The notes below the pieces were generated by a model. That model saw only the letters and a list, made by a program, of their open reading frames with translations. It was not told the DNA's origin and searched no databases. Shown here one piece after another: positions 12,462 to 20,765 of a stretch of 36,361 bases of DNA. The DNA comes from a virus, in the IMG/VR virus record IMGVR_UViG_3300038548_000220, positions 1 to 36,361 of that record, one strand, 5' to 3'. Each line of letters starts with the position of its first letter. The stretch's first letter is position 1. The position numbers and the translations under genes are program-made.

Positions 12462-13411
12462 CAGAACCCGATCGCCCTCTTCGCTAGTTGCAAAATATTG
12501 CCCTCTGTTAACTCGGTATCGTAGAGCACGGCGCTCAGTATCCCGCCGATCAACGGTAGCGCTCCGGTATTGCCCTCTTCACCCAAACTAAACTTGTTAC
12601 TCGCGCCCCCGCCCCCGCTGGGACCGTTCGCAAACGTGTTCTCTCCGACCTTCACACCCTGAATGAAAAGCTTGACCGTGCGGCCGTTGGCGCTCCGGGT
12701 GAAGGCGAGATGCTGTGGGATGCCGAGTATGATGCCGCCGGCCTGAAACTGGTTATTGATTCCGGCTCCGTGCTCATGCCCGTACAGTAGCTGGCCTTGG
12801 AAGATTTCAAACGCGTAAGTAAAGTTGGCAGATTCCGCGCCCCCGGGACCGTTCCAGGCGACTAGAAACTGCTGGCTCGTGATCGACGGCATAACGACGC
12901 ACGCAAACGCCATGCCCGCGATGAGGTTTAGATCAGCGTTGAGCTGATCCATCCGCTCGCTTTGATTAACCCAGCTTTGGAACCCGGCCCCGTGTCCCGA
13001 TCCAATCCGGGGGGTCCCGATAGCTGTGAGATCGTACGGCCCACCCGCGTCGCCGGCCGTATCTAGCAGGCTTATCGCCTGCGCCCCGTCGTCTTGTAGT
13101 TGCCACAAGCCGATCGGGTTGAAGATAGTGTTGTGGAGCTGCGGAGCGATGGCGGCAACGCCAGACACGCCGATCGGGCCCACCCAGTTGGCGAGGCCGG
13201 TGCCGGTCGACTTCGTGAGGTAGAGCCCCGGCTCGGCTCCGGCGGTCTGCTGGATCGCGCTGATCATGTCCGCCGCCGCGATCGTCACGAGAGCTCGCGC
13301 GGTTTCGTCTACGACGTCCGCAAAGCGCTGCAGGACGTGAACCCCCTTCGTGATATCGTCGACCCCATCGCCGGGGTTCATGTCGCCGTGCTGTTTTGGA
13401 TCTGTGGACAT
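12461..13411 (-). CDS. Lectin-like (concanavalin-A/LamG fold) tail protein
   Basis: This 316-residue protein has an N-terminal part (1-90) with a helical region resembling a tail-attachment segment. The C-terminal half then reads as a jelly-roll lectin: GLWQLQDDGAQAISLLDTAG, FACVVMPSI, FEIFQGQLLYGHEH, HLAFTRSANGRTVKLFIQG, and the closing ALPLIGGILSAVLYDTELT. The LamG-like pattern suggests binding of host-surface glycans, so it is a candidate receptor-binding protein. The ATG at 13411 directly follows the TAG of the small gene upstream. Confidence 0.75.
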   Translation of the reverse strand: MSTDPKQHGDMNPGDGVDDITKGVHVLQRFADVVDETARALVTIAAADMISAIQQTAGAEPGLYLTKSTGTGLANWVGPIGVSGVAAIAPQLHNTIFNPIGLWQLQDDGAQAISLLDTAGDAGGPYDLTAIGTPRIGSGHGAGFQSWVNQSERMDQLNADLNLIAGMAFACVVMPSITSQQFLVAWNGPGGAESANFTYAFEIFQGQLLYGHEHGAGINNQFQAGGIILGIPQHLAFTRSANGRTVKLFIQGVKVGENTFANGPSGGGGASNKFSLGEEGNTGALPLIGGILSAVLYDTELTEGNILQLAKRAIGF

Positions 13412-13585
13412 CTACGGGCTTCCGTGAATGACGTCGCCCTCTGCGGAGCCGTGAACCACAGCCGCAGCGGTTGAGCCGTGCACCACCTGGCCCACGAGCA
13501 CGGGCGGCCCACCCGTCGACGTAACCGGAGGGGTCCCGCGTGCGTTACGACGCATGCCGTACCCTGCACCGCGCCGATCGTTCAT
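13412..13585 (-). CDS. Tiny tail protein with HGS repeats
   Basis: This 57-residue protein has an N-terminal basic tag with RRNARGTPP, then VVHGS, VVHGS and VIHGS spaced 8-9 residues apart, a pattern of short beta repeats. The ATG at 13585 overlaps the upstream stop (ATGA). The same RRNARGxP tag is found in the protein encoded at 14738-14917, also followed by short repeats. It is probably a small tail-tip or decoration component, by location. Confidence 0.7.
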   Translation of the reverse strand: MNDRRGAGYGMRRNARGTPPVTSTGGPPVLVGQVVHGSTAAAVVHGSAEGDVIHGSP

Positions 13586-13977
13586 CGGTCATCCACCACG
13601 GCAGCGATAGCGGCTCGAGTGGCCGCCGCATCGATCGAGGTCTTGAACGTGTCGCCGGAGTCGTTGTGGGCCGTGACCGCTGCGGCCGTGTACAGGTCGC
13701 GGATGATGAGCTGCCGCGTACGCTCATCGATCACGGCCTTGGCTTCGGTCTTCAGTACGGCGATCGGATCGAAGGCGGTCTTGTGCGCGGCCACCACGGC
13801 ATCGAGGGCCGGCTCGTCAGAAACGTCGCGCTCGAACGTCACCGTGATGTCCGACAGCGACCTTGAAACCGTGAACGCTTCGCCGGGGAAAGCGGCCTCG
13901 ATCTCACCCGAAAGCGCTCGCGCGTCGATGTCATATTTCCCGTCGACTACAGCGCTAGAGTAGGTGTGCTCGGCCAT
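13582..13977 (-). CDS. Small tail-region protein
   Basis: This 131-residue protein has an N-terminal alpha/beta part (IEAAFPGEAFTVSRSLSDIT, VTFERDV) and a helical C-terminal half. Start shares a base with the upstream stop. It lies between a fiber-like protein and the lectin-like protein, suggesting a tail or chaperone function; no family is recognised. Confidence 0.7.
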   Translation of the reverse strand: MAEHTYSSAVVDGKYDIDARALSGEIEAAFPGEAFTVSRSLSDITVTFERDVSDEPALDAVVAAHKTAFDPIAVLKTEAKAVIDERTRQLIIRDLYTAAAVTAHNDSGDTFKTSIDAAATRAAIAAVVDDR

Positions 13978-14741
13978 CAGGTGTACCTCAGATCGATTCC
14001 CAAATATTGTACTGTCGCACCGATCGACATGTGATTGACCAGCAGGCCGCCGCGATCGCCGGCTACCACAGACGTGAACAGCCCGGAGATATCGATCGCG
14101 TTGAGCGTATCGGCCACTATGTTGTACGTCGACGCGACGTCGCTCTGCGTGTGGGTGTTCAGGTCCTCCGTCTCGCCGCCGTAGTTACTGTTGAGATCGA
14201 TATTCGCTGCCGCGTTGCTGGCGCTGGGTTGTCCGAGCAGGATCAGCGATACGATCGCGGTGAAGTCGTGAGGAAACCGGATGTTAAAACGTTGCGAACC
14301 TGACGCGCCTACCGAACGCGTACGCATGTTCAAAAAGTTGGTATTCTCGTCCGTCCAGATCATCGCCTGCTTGGTCGGGGCGCCGAGCGCGATGTGGGTG
14401 TCGATCTGCGCGTGCGTGTTCGCCCCGGCCCCACTGAGGGCCTGGTGCGCAAGTACGTCGCCACCCCCCGCAGCGTGTCGCGACGCGTGTGCGTTGACGT
14501 TGACCGTGGGCGTGCCGAGCAGGAAGAACCCACCCGCACCGTCGAGCATGTAGTCGCCCGGTCCATCGTTGGCGCCCCCGGTCTGCCAAACGACTCGACC
14601 ACGGTCGCCGGACTTGGCGCCGCTCGGAGCAACCTGGATGATAGTCGAGACGTCCGCAACCGCAGAGATGCCCTCGGTCGAGTGAATGCCGCGATCGCCC
14701 GTGAGGCTGATCGTGGGATCGAGGTCTTTGTGCTCGGTCAT
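13977..14741 (-). CDS. Tail fiber/appendage protein
   Basis: This 254-residue protein has a linker with HASRHAAGGGDVLAHQ, ALSGAGANTHAQIDTHIA at about residues 84-118. This is the ASRHAAGGxDxL...SGAGTNTHAQIDTHI pattern common in phage tail fibers and collar-linked appendages. The C-terminal half is beta-rich (INIRF-like strands, SLILLGQPSASNAAANIDLN). Start overlaps the upstream stop (ATGA). It probably forms part of the adsorption apparatus. Confidence 0.75.
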   Translation of the reverse strand: MTEHKDLDPTISLTGDRGIHSTEGISAVADVSTIIQVAPSGAKSGDRGRVVWQTGGANDGPGDYMLDGAGGFFLLGTPTVNVNAHASRHAAGGGDVLAHQALSGAGANTHAQIDTHIALGAPTKQAMIWTDENTNFLNMRTRSVGASGSQRFNIRFPHDFTAIVSLILLGQPSASNAAANIDLNSNYGGETEDLNTHTQSDVASTYNIVADTLNAIDISGLFTSVVAGDRGGLLVNHMSIGATVQYLGIDLRYT

Positions 14742-14917
14742 TTGGTACCCGCCGTAACTACGACAGCATTTGCCGTCACGTCAACGCCGTTCGCGGTGAC
14801 GTTGTTGGGGATGATGACGGGGGGCGGAAACGGGCCGGAGCTCGCTTCGCCGGGCTCGCCGCGCGCGTTGCGCCGCAAGTCCCCCGCCCCACTCCCTCGT
14901 CTGTTTCCGCGTGACAT
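14738..14917 (-). CDS. Tiny tail protein with TAN repeats
   Basis: This 59-residue protein starts MSRGNRRGSG, continues with RRNARGEPG, a proline stretch, and ends with NVTANGVDVTANAVVVTAG, a triple short beta repeat. The ATG at 14917 is one base after the preceding TAG. It shares its basic tag and overall plan with the product of 13412-13585. Function unknown; a structural decoration role is inferred from location. Confidence 0.7.
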   Translation of the reverse strand: MSRGNRRGSGAGDLRRNARGEPGEASSGPFPPPVIIPNNVTANGVDVTANAVVVTAGTK

Positions 14918-14918
14918 G

Positions 14919-15251
14919 CTACGGTCCCGAGACCCACCATTTCCAGTTGCCGCCGGCCGGCATCCTGAGCAACAGGACGGCCAGTTGGCTGCGGGTCGCG
15001 CGGAACTGCACGGCCGCGCCACCGGCGAAGTACTCGATATCGGTCGGGTCCGCCAGTCCCGCTTTGCCGGTGATGTAGTTGAACGGCGCCGTGCAGGTGA
15101 GCGAGATCCAATGATGCATGACGGAATCGCCCTGGCCGGCGAACAGGTCCTGCTCTATCACCACCACGCCGGCAGCGAGCGCTCCCTCGTTGTTGTTTCC
15201 TGCGCTGGGCGGCTTTACGCGCGCCGCGTCTGCTAGAACGGCTGATCCCAT
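14919..15251 (-). CDS. Small tail-region protein
   Basis: This 110-residue, beta-rich protein has ISLTCTAPFNYITG, FAGGAAVQFRATRSQLAVLL, and a Trp-rich end (WKWWVSG). Start is coupled to the ejection-protein stop (TAATG). The strand pattern suggests a small jelly-roll or beta-sandwich virion protein. No family is recognised. Confidence 0.7.
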   Translation of the reverse strand: MGSAVLADAARVKPPSAGNNNEGALAAGVVVIEQDLFAGQGDSVMHHWISLTCTAPFNYITGKAGLADPTDIEYFAGGAAVQFRATRSQLAVLLLRMPAGGNWKWWVSGP

Positions 15252-17494
15252 TATTCGGCTCCTATGCTCTGTTGCTCTCGTTGTCGTCGCATCGCGTTCG
15301 CGATCGTAAACCTCATGGCCCGGATGTTCCCAGCCTCCGCTGCTGCTTTTACCGCACCCGACTGCTCGCCGAAAGCCTCCGGGTCTGCTTCGAGCAGTTG
15401 CAGGACACGTTGGACCTCCGGATCAGACTGCGGTCCCTGCTGCCCAAAGGCCCCGGGGTCCGGGCTCTCCTGCGGTTGTTGTGGGGGCTGTTGCGGCTGT
15501 CCCTCGATCGGAGGGGGCGGGAATGCGGGGGGTGGTGCGGGGCCGGGCTCGAAGTCGGGTGTCTCCACTCCCTCGAATCCCGCCGTGGTGCCGGCCGCGA
15601 CTCCGGCCATTCGTCCACCGGCAGCAGTGAAACCGGGAGCACCGGCGGCAGCACGCGCGCCGTATCGTTGGGCAGCGGCGAGCATCCCGGGGGCGTACCG
15701 ACGGGCCGCCTCCGCTGTGGCGAACGTCGCGACGGCGGTCGGGATGCCCTCACCACCCACGCCATGCGCGATACCGCCCGCGCCCACGGCCGCGAGTGTA
15801 CTGGTGCGCGAGCTCGAGCCGGCGTCGCCGTGCATCTTGACCCACATCGCCGCCTCGTATTGTTCATTCGCTGCCCGGAGCGGCTTCGCGAACTGCGGCG
15901 CCTCTTCCTCGATCGCGTCACCGATCGATCGGCGCAGCGTCCTGCCGATATCGCGGAACATGTCGGCGTGTTGCTTCTGCATCGCATCGCCGGTCCGGGG
16001 GCTCCACGCCTGCGAGTCCACGTACTGCCGGAGGTTGTGCGCATCGACGTAGCTCGTCTCGAACGGCCGATCGACCATCGCCATCACTTCATCCGCCCTC
16101 GTCTGCGCGGCCGACCAGATCTCGTCGACCTGGTTCATGATCTCCGCCTCGGGCGTCTCGAGTTGGCGCCCGGCTTCGATCGCGTCGTTCTGCTCTCTCG
16201 TCGCGCGCGTCAGAATCGCGTCGGCCTTGTGCTCCGCCTTCGCGGTCGTGAGCGGCGTCTTACCCCGGCTGACCGTGCGGGTCGCGTAGTTGTCCGCCCG
16301 CGTTTCCATCTGCTGCGCGATCGCGATTGCGTCCGGATCGCCCATCGAATCCGCCCGGACCTTTTTCGCGCCGTCACGGAGTCGCTTGATCGTCGGGCCG
16401 AGATCGACCCGCGCCCCCCGACCCCCCATGGACCCGTGGATCTGCGCGATCTGTTCGCCCGCGCTCTCCGCGACCTCCGGAGCGTTTCGCATATACGTCG
16501 TCTTGTAAGCCACCGGGCCCGCGCCGGCCATGCCGGTCTCCTCGACCACTTCGCCCATGCGCACCATCTTCGGGACGCCCTTTTCCTTCACGAGTCGACG
16601 GATCCAGCGGCCGTAGGGTAGCTGGCCGGTAGCAGCAGAGAGCCGGAATCGGGACGCGCCCTCTCGAAGCGCATCCTCCGCGAGCCCTAGCGTGCGGCCC
16701 CCACCCTCGAGCGCGAGCGGGAACGCGGCGCCGATCGCCATGTGCTCCGCGACTTCCACCGGGTCGCCCGTATGGGCCGCCTGGGCGCCACTGAACGCCC
16801 CGGAGCCGATAACGGCGCGGCCCAGGCTCTGGAGCGCGCCCTCACCCGCCACGGGAGCCATGCGGAGCCCGGCGTAGAGGGCGGCCGGCCCCTGTCCCGC
16901 GAGGTAGCCGACCCCGGTGCGGATCGGCTCGTCCGCGATCGACTCCTGGTACTCCCGCGCCTCTGATTCTGCGATCGAGCCGCCGAGAGTTGTCCCGATC
17001 GGACGGTCCGGATCTGTCGAACGCCCTCCGCCGAACTCACGGGGCGGCAGGCCGGGCTCGTCGACCGGGTGCATGAACTCCATCGCCTCCTGAATGCCGC
17101 CAACGATCTGCGGCGCGATCTTCGGCGCAACACCGAACGTCGACCCCAACGCGACGCCCCGAACCTCTGGCGGTACGCCGGTCCCGAGACCCTTCGCCAG
17201 ATCCTGCTTCACCCAATCGTACGCGCGCGCGAACACATTGGGCTCTCCCGGCACCGCTTCGGGCTCGGCGACGACCTCCGGAGTAGGTGGAACGGCCGGG
17301 GACGGCTGCGCTGGCGGCTCATCGACGAAAGGGGGCGACTCTGCCGCCGCTGGTGCAGCCTCACCACGGGACGGGCGTATCCCCGTCCGTTCCTCTTTCT
17401 CCGGGACGGGACCGGTGTGGGACTCCCACGTCTCGCCGTCGTCCCACGAAACCTGGACCCCGGAAATCTTGCCCTTTCGGTAGCGCTCGGGCAT
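15251..17494 (-). CDS. Large internal virion/ejection protein (C)
   Basis: This 747-residue protein starts MPERYRKGK (TGATG with the previous gene). N-terminal 100 residues are Pro/Glu-rich. A region at about 200-260 is hydrophobic and glycine-rich (GYLAGQGPAALYAGLRMAPV). A long helical centre (about 330-560) follows, then glycine/alanine-rich segments (about 570-650), a Pro/Gln-rich stretch and a final helical domain. This layout fits the pore-forming and periplasm-spanning ejection proteins of short-tailed phages. No lytic transglycosylase motif is evident. Assignment rests on position after the tail hub and on composition. Confidence 0.65.
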   Translation of the reverse strand: MPERYRKGKISGVQVSWDDGETWESHTGPVPEKEERTGIRPSRGEAAPAAAESPPFVDEPPAQPSPAVPPTPEVVAEPEAVPGEPNVFARAYDWVKQDLAKGLGTGVPPEVRGVALGSTFGVAPKIAPQIVGGIQEAMEFMHPVDEPGLPPREFGGGRSTDPDRPIGTTLGGSIAESEAREYQESIADEPIRTGVGYLAGQGPAALYAGLRMAPVAGEGALQSLGRAVIGSGAFSGAQAAHTGDPVEVAEHMAIGAAFPLALEGGGRTLGLAEDALREGASRFRLSAATGQLPYGRWIRRLVKEKGVPKMVRMGEVVEETGMAGAGPVAYKTTYMRNAPEVAESAGEQIAQIHGSMGGRGARVDLGPTIKRLRDGAKKVRADSMGDPDAIAIAQQMETRADNYATRTVSRGKTPLTTAKAEHKADAILTRATREQNDAIEAGRQLETPEAEIMNQVDEIWSAAQTRADEVMAMVDRPFETSYVDAHNLRQYVDSQAWSPRTGDAMQKQHADMFRDIGRTLRRSIGDAIEEEAPQFAKPLRAANEQYEAAMWVKMHGDAGSSSRTSTLAAVGAGGIAHGVGGEGIPTAVATFATAEAARRYAPGMLAAAQRYGARAAAGAPGFTAAGGRMAGVAAGTTAGFEGVETPDFEPGPAPPPAFPPPPIEGQPQQPPQQPQESPDPGAFGQQGPQSDPEVQRVLQLLEADPEAFGEQSGAVKAAAEAGNIRAMRFTIANAMRRQREQQSIGAE

Positions 17495-19110
17495 CAGAGT
17501 TCCTCCCACTCCTCGTCTTCGTCCTCGCCGGTCTCATCCGGTTCGGGCGGCGGCTCTGCCGCTTCCGGCTCTGCTGTTTCGCCCTTGGGCACGGTGTGCT
17601 TTTTGCCGGTCGGGTTCCCGGGGTGCTTGCCACGGTACATGTTGCCGATCTGCTTGTGGTTGATCCCGATGCCCATCATGATCATGTTCGCTTCCGCGTT
17701 GACGACGAGCATCTTGTGAAGGCCGCGCAGGTTCGGCCCTGAGAAGTGCGCCCACGTCGTCCCGATGCTCGGCAGTTCTTCGAGGATCTCCTCGCGCGCC
17801 GCCTCGGTGCCCTGACCCGCGCCGGAGATCTGCAGAATGATCCCCTGATGCTCCTGCTTCAGATAGTTGTACTCGGCCACGAGCTCCAACGCCGCCTCTG
17901 TGCCGCGCAACCGCACCGGGATCTTCCGATACAACTGGTCGAGCTCGATCAGTCGGGCGCTCGCGTGCATCGATCGGTTGATCGTCGTGACGTTCTTCAT
18001 CCGCGTCGCCGAACCACGGGAGTTGATCATGTCCGTGTACATCGTGGGTTCGTTGATGAAGAGCCCGTACCGCTTCTGGGCGCGATCGAATGCCGCCACC
18101 TGTTCGGTACGCTTCGCCGGGGACGCCTGCACGCCGCCCCTCACGTCCGCGAGTTGCTTCTTCCTCAACTTCTCATTGAACCGGATCTCGGCCTTCGCTT
18201 GGTCTTTCCCCCCCAGTCGAGTGATCGCGGAGATCTCCCCCTCCCACTCGGGCGGGAGTTCCTCAACCCCCAGCACCGACCGCGCCGTCGAACGCAGGCG
18301 GTCCCCAACCTCACCGCGTGCCGCCGTTCGCGCCGCTGCCGCACCTGGCCGAGGCGGTCCCGCTGCCGCACGTCTTCCGGCCTTGCTGGCGCCGAACCTG
18401 TCGCGCGACAAGTCCAGGCGCCCCTGAGCTAGCCGCTGTTGCTCTGCCTGATAGGGTGTGATCGGCTTCGCGTCTCCGATCACCTTCCCGGCCTTCGCGA
18501 GCGTGTCGCGTCGGATCGACGGAGCGCGCAACGCTCGAGGGGGTGGGCCGCGCATGTCGGGCCGTTGGATCGAGTACTCGTACGCGGCCTGCTGGTTCGC
18601 ATCGCGCGCCGCGCCCTGCAGCGCCATCTGTCGTTGCTCTGGTGCGAGGGCTCCGTAGGCTTTGCCGAATAGCTCGTGCGCGGACTGCTCGGCGAACGGT
18701 GGCGGGGCCTGCTCGGGCAGCTCGGGGCGTTCGTCCGGTGTCGCGATGGCCTGGAAGCCTGCCGGAAAGGTCCGCAGCTCGCCGGGCGTCAGTTGACGGG
18801 TCGAAACATCGTCGCCGAACTGGAGCAACCCCTCATAGTCCTCCGGGCCGAGCGCGGGTTCCAGATCGAATCCATCCGGCGGGCTGCCGGCGCCGTACGG
18901 GCCCTCAGATCGCCCAAGGGATTCGGGGGACGGCTGCATGTAGAGCGCCTCGGGCGGCAAGCCTGCGGCGACGTCGAGCGCTTCAATGGGGGGCTGTTCC
19001 AACGGATCGAAGCCTCCCGGCGCAATCGGCCGACCGAACTCGTCGAGCTCATCGTCGTAGTGGACGTGATCGCCATGTTGGCGCGGCCGTAGGAAGTCGA
19101 TGCGTGCCAT
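17494..19110 (-). CDS. Internal virion/ejection protein (B)
   Basis: This 538-residue protein has a disordered acidic/proline-rich N-terminus (about 1-150), an alanine/arginine-rich centre, and a helical C-terminal half with MHASARLIELDQLYRKIP and AALELVAEYNYLKQEHQG, then an acidic tail with terminal EDEDEEWEEL. Starts with TGATG. By position and helical character it is the second of three probable ejection proteins. No enzymatic motif is seen. Confidence 0.6.
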   Translation of the reverse strand: MARIDFLRPRQHGDHVHYDDELDEFGRPIAPGGFDPLEQPPIEALDVAAGLPPEALYMQPSPESLGRSEGPYGAGSPPDGFDLEPALGPEDYEGLLQFGDDVSTRQLTPGELRTFPAGFQAIATPDERPELPEQAPPPFAEQSAHELFGKAYGALAPEQRQMALQGAARDANQQAAYEYSIQRPDMRGPPPRALRAPSIRRDTLAKAGKVIGDAKPITPYQAEQQRLAQGRLDLSRDRFGASKAGRRAAAGPPRPGAAAARTAARGEVGDRLRSTARSVLGVEELPPEWEGEISAITRLGGKDQAKAEIRFNEKLRKKQLADVRGGVQASPAKRTEQVAAFDRAQKRYGLFINEPTMYTDMINSRGSATRMKNVTTINRSMHASARLIELDQLYRKIPVRLRGTEAALELVAEYNYLKQEHQGIILQISGAGQGTEAAREEILEELPSIGTTWAHFSGPNLRGLHKMLVVNAEANMIMMGIGINHKQIGNMYRGKHPGNPTGKKHTVPKGETAEPEAAEPPPEPDETGEDEDEEWEEL

Positions 19111-20231
19111 CAGAGCCCCAGCATCCCGATCCCGAACAGACCGTCATCTTCCTCCATTGAGAGTTGATCGATCGCGTCCTGTGATGCCTTCGTCCCCGCC
19201 AGCGCGCCGAGCGCCGACACCATCTGGCCCGTGCCTTCCGAGCCGATGCCCGCCTTCGATTTCACGAGGTCCGACTCAAAGTAGACCGGCGCCGTCTCGT
19301 GGCCGTACCGGTCCGCAATCGCGCCGAACGTCCGATCACTGATGTCCGTCTGCCGGCCCCACTTGTCGCGGTTCTCCTGCGCGAGCGTCTTCGTCCGGTG
19401 TATTTCGTAGTCTTTCAGCATCCCGAGCCGGAACTCCTCCGCCTTGTCGAGGGCCGAGCCGGTCTCGAACTCTTCCTTGAAGCTCTGCTCCCGAATGTCT
19501 CCCGCCAGCCCGCCAAAGTCGCGCAGCGCACGCTCGGAGCGGTCGATCGCCATCCCGGACGCCGCCAAGTCCTCGAGCATGCGACGCTCCGACCCCTCCT
19601 GCTGTGCCGCAAGCCCCGCCTGGAACTCCATCCCGGCGCCGCCGAACCCCCGGGCACGAGCGCTCGACAACGCCGCCCCCCGAGCTCCGCGCAGGTCTTG
19701 TTCCTGTCCGCGTCGGTTGACCTCGATGATCGCCCGCTCCGCGTCCGTGAGGGCCGGCGTGATGCGGTTTGACAGTTCCGAGAGTGCTCGCTTCTGCGCT
19801 GCGATCGATTCCGGGTCCGCGCCCGCCTTCGCCGCTGCGCTGACGTAGCTGCTGGCCCACTCCTCCGCCTCGACCTTCGGGAGCTTCCGGTTCTCCCGAA
19901 CCATGTTGATGAGTTCGAGTACGTTCGCGAAGTCGGCCCGCGCCCCTGCGGCCTCGATCGCCGGCACGCCGGTCTCGATCATCTTGTCGATTGCGGCTTT
20001 GTTCTCTTCGTACTGCTTCTCAGTGAGGTCGAGCGCCTTCATCAGCAGGCCGGTTACGCTGTCGCCGCCCGTCGACTTGCCCTCGGAGTCGATCATTCCG
20101 CGTGCTTCGAGGAACCGACGGTTCGACGGCGAGAGATCGTCGACATCGCCGATGACGTTCTCGTCCTCGTCGATGATCCCTTGGCTGATCAGACGTTCCT
20201 TCTCGCGCCCGCTGAGTTTTTCCTTCGCCAT
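19110..20231 (-). CDS. Internal virion/ejection protein (A)
   Basis: This 373-residue protein is largely helical. It starts MAKEKLSGREKERLIS after an AGAGG ribosome-binding site and includes long helices such as ALDLTEKQYEENKAAIDKMI and SALDKAEEFRLGMLKDYEIH. The middle is rich in Ala/Gly/Arg (RGARGAALSSARARGFGGAG). It is the first of three consecutive large proteins between the tail hub and small tail genes, the place occupied by ejection proteins in P22-like phages. Function is inferred from context. Confidence 0.6.
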   Translation of the reverse strand: MAKEKLSGREKERLISQGIIDEDENVIGDVDDLSPSNRRFLEARGMIDSEGKSTGGDSVTGLLMKALDLTEKQYEENKAAIDKMIETGVPAIEAAGARADFANVLELINMVRENRKLPKVEAEEWASSYVSAAAKAGADPESIAAQKRALSELSNRITPALTDAERAIIEVNRRGQEQDLRGARGAALSSARARGFGGAGMEFQAGLAAQQEGSERRMLEDLAASGMAIDRSERALRDFGGLAGDIREQSFKEEFETGSALDKAEEFRLGMLKDYEIHRTKTLAQENRDKWGRQTDISDRTFGAIADRYGHETAPVYFESDLVKSKAGIGSEGTGQMVSALGALAGTKASQDAIDQLSMEEDDGLFGIGMLGL

Positions 20232-20255
20232 CTTGCCTCTACCCTACCAGACCCA

Positions 20256-20765
20256 CTAGCTGTAGTCCTGCCGGAACTCGCCCGAATAGCGGGTCCCGTC
20301 GAAGTCAAAAACAAGCTTGTCACGCGAGCCCGCCGCCGCTGTGATGACCGGCGCGCCACCTGCCGGCCAGTCGATCGTTTCCTGCCATCCACCGATCGTG
20401 TTTCCCGCTGTGTCCTGGGTCACGTACAGGACGAACCTACCGCCCCCCGGAGGGTCGACGAACTGCACCGCTGAAGCGTTGCCCCTGAGCACAATCTCCG
20501 CGACCTGCCCCGCGTTCCAGTCGACGGTGAGCAACCCCTCCGCGATGCGCGCGTCCTGCGGTTCGGTCGCGTGCGTCAAGGTCAGCACGTTCACAATCTC
20601 CTGCAGCCCCGCGTCGAACGTGTCGATCAGCGGGCCGCTCGAGCCGTCGAGCGACACCGCTTCCTCCAGACCGGCCAGCAGATCGCGCGCAAGTTGGCCG
20701 ACCTGTTCCGCCAGCTCCGGTAGCGACTTCGCGAACTCGACAGTCTTCCGCAGTTCGAAAACCAT
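20256..20765 (-). CDS. Tail fiber-type protein with common C-terminal domain
   Basis: This 169-residue protein has a helical N-terminus (LRKTVEFAKSLPELAEQVGQ) that could trimerise. The C-terminal half shows a widespread phage-fiber domain: DWNAGQVAEIVLRGNASAVQ, FVLYVTQDTAG, ETIDWPAGGAPVITAAAG, DKLVFDFDGTRYSGE. The start shares a base with the tail-hub stop (TGATG). It is probably a short fiber or a needle-like extension attached to the hub. Confidence 0.75.
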   Translation of the reverse strand: MVFELRKTVEFAKSLPELAEQVGQLARDLLAGLEEAVSLDGSSGPLIDTFDAGLQEIVNVLTLTHATEPQDARIAEGLLTVDWNAGQVAEIVLRGNASAVQFVDPPGGGRFVLYVTQDTAGNTIGGWQETIDWPAGGAPVITAAAGSRDKLVFDFDGTRYSGEFRQDYS

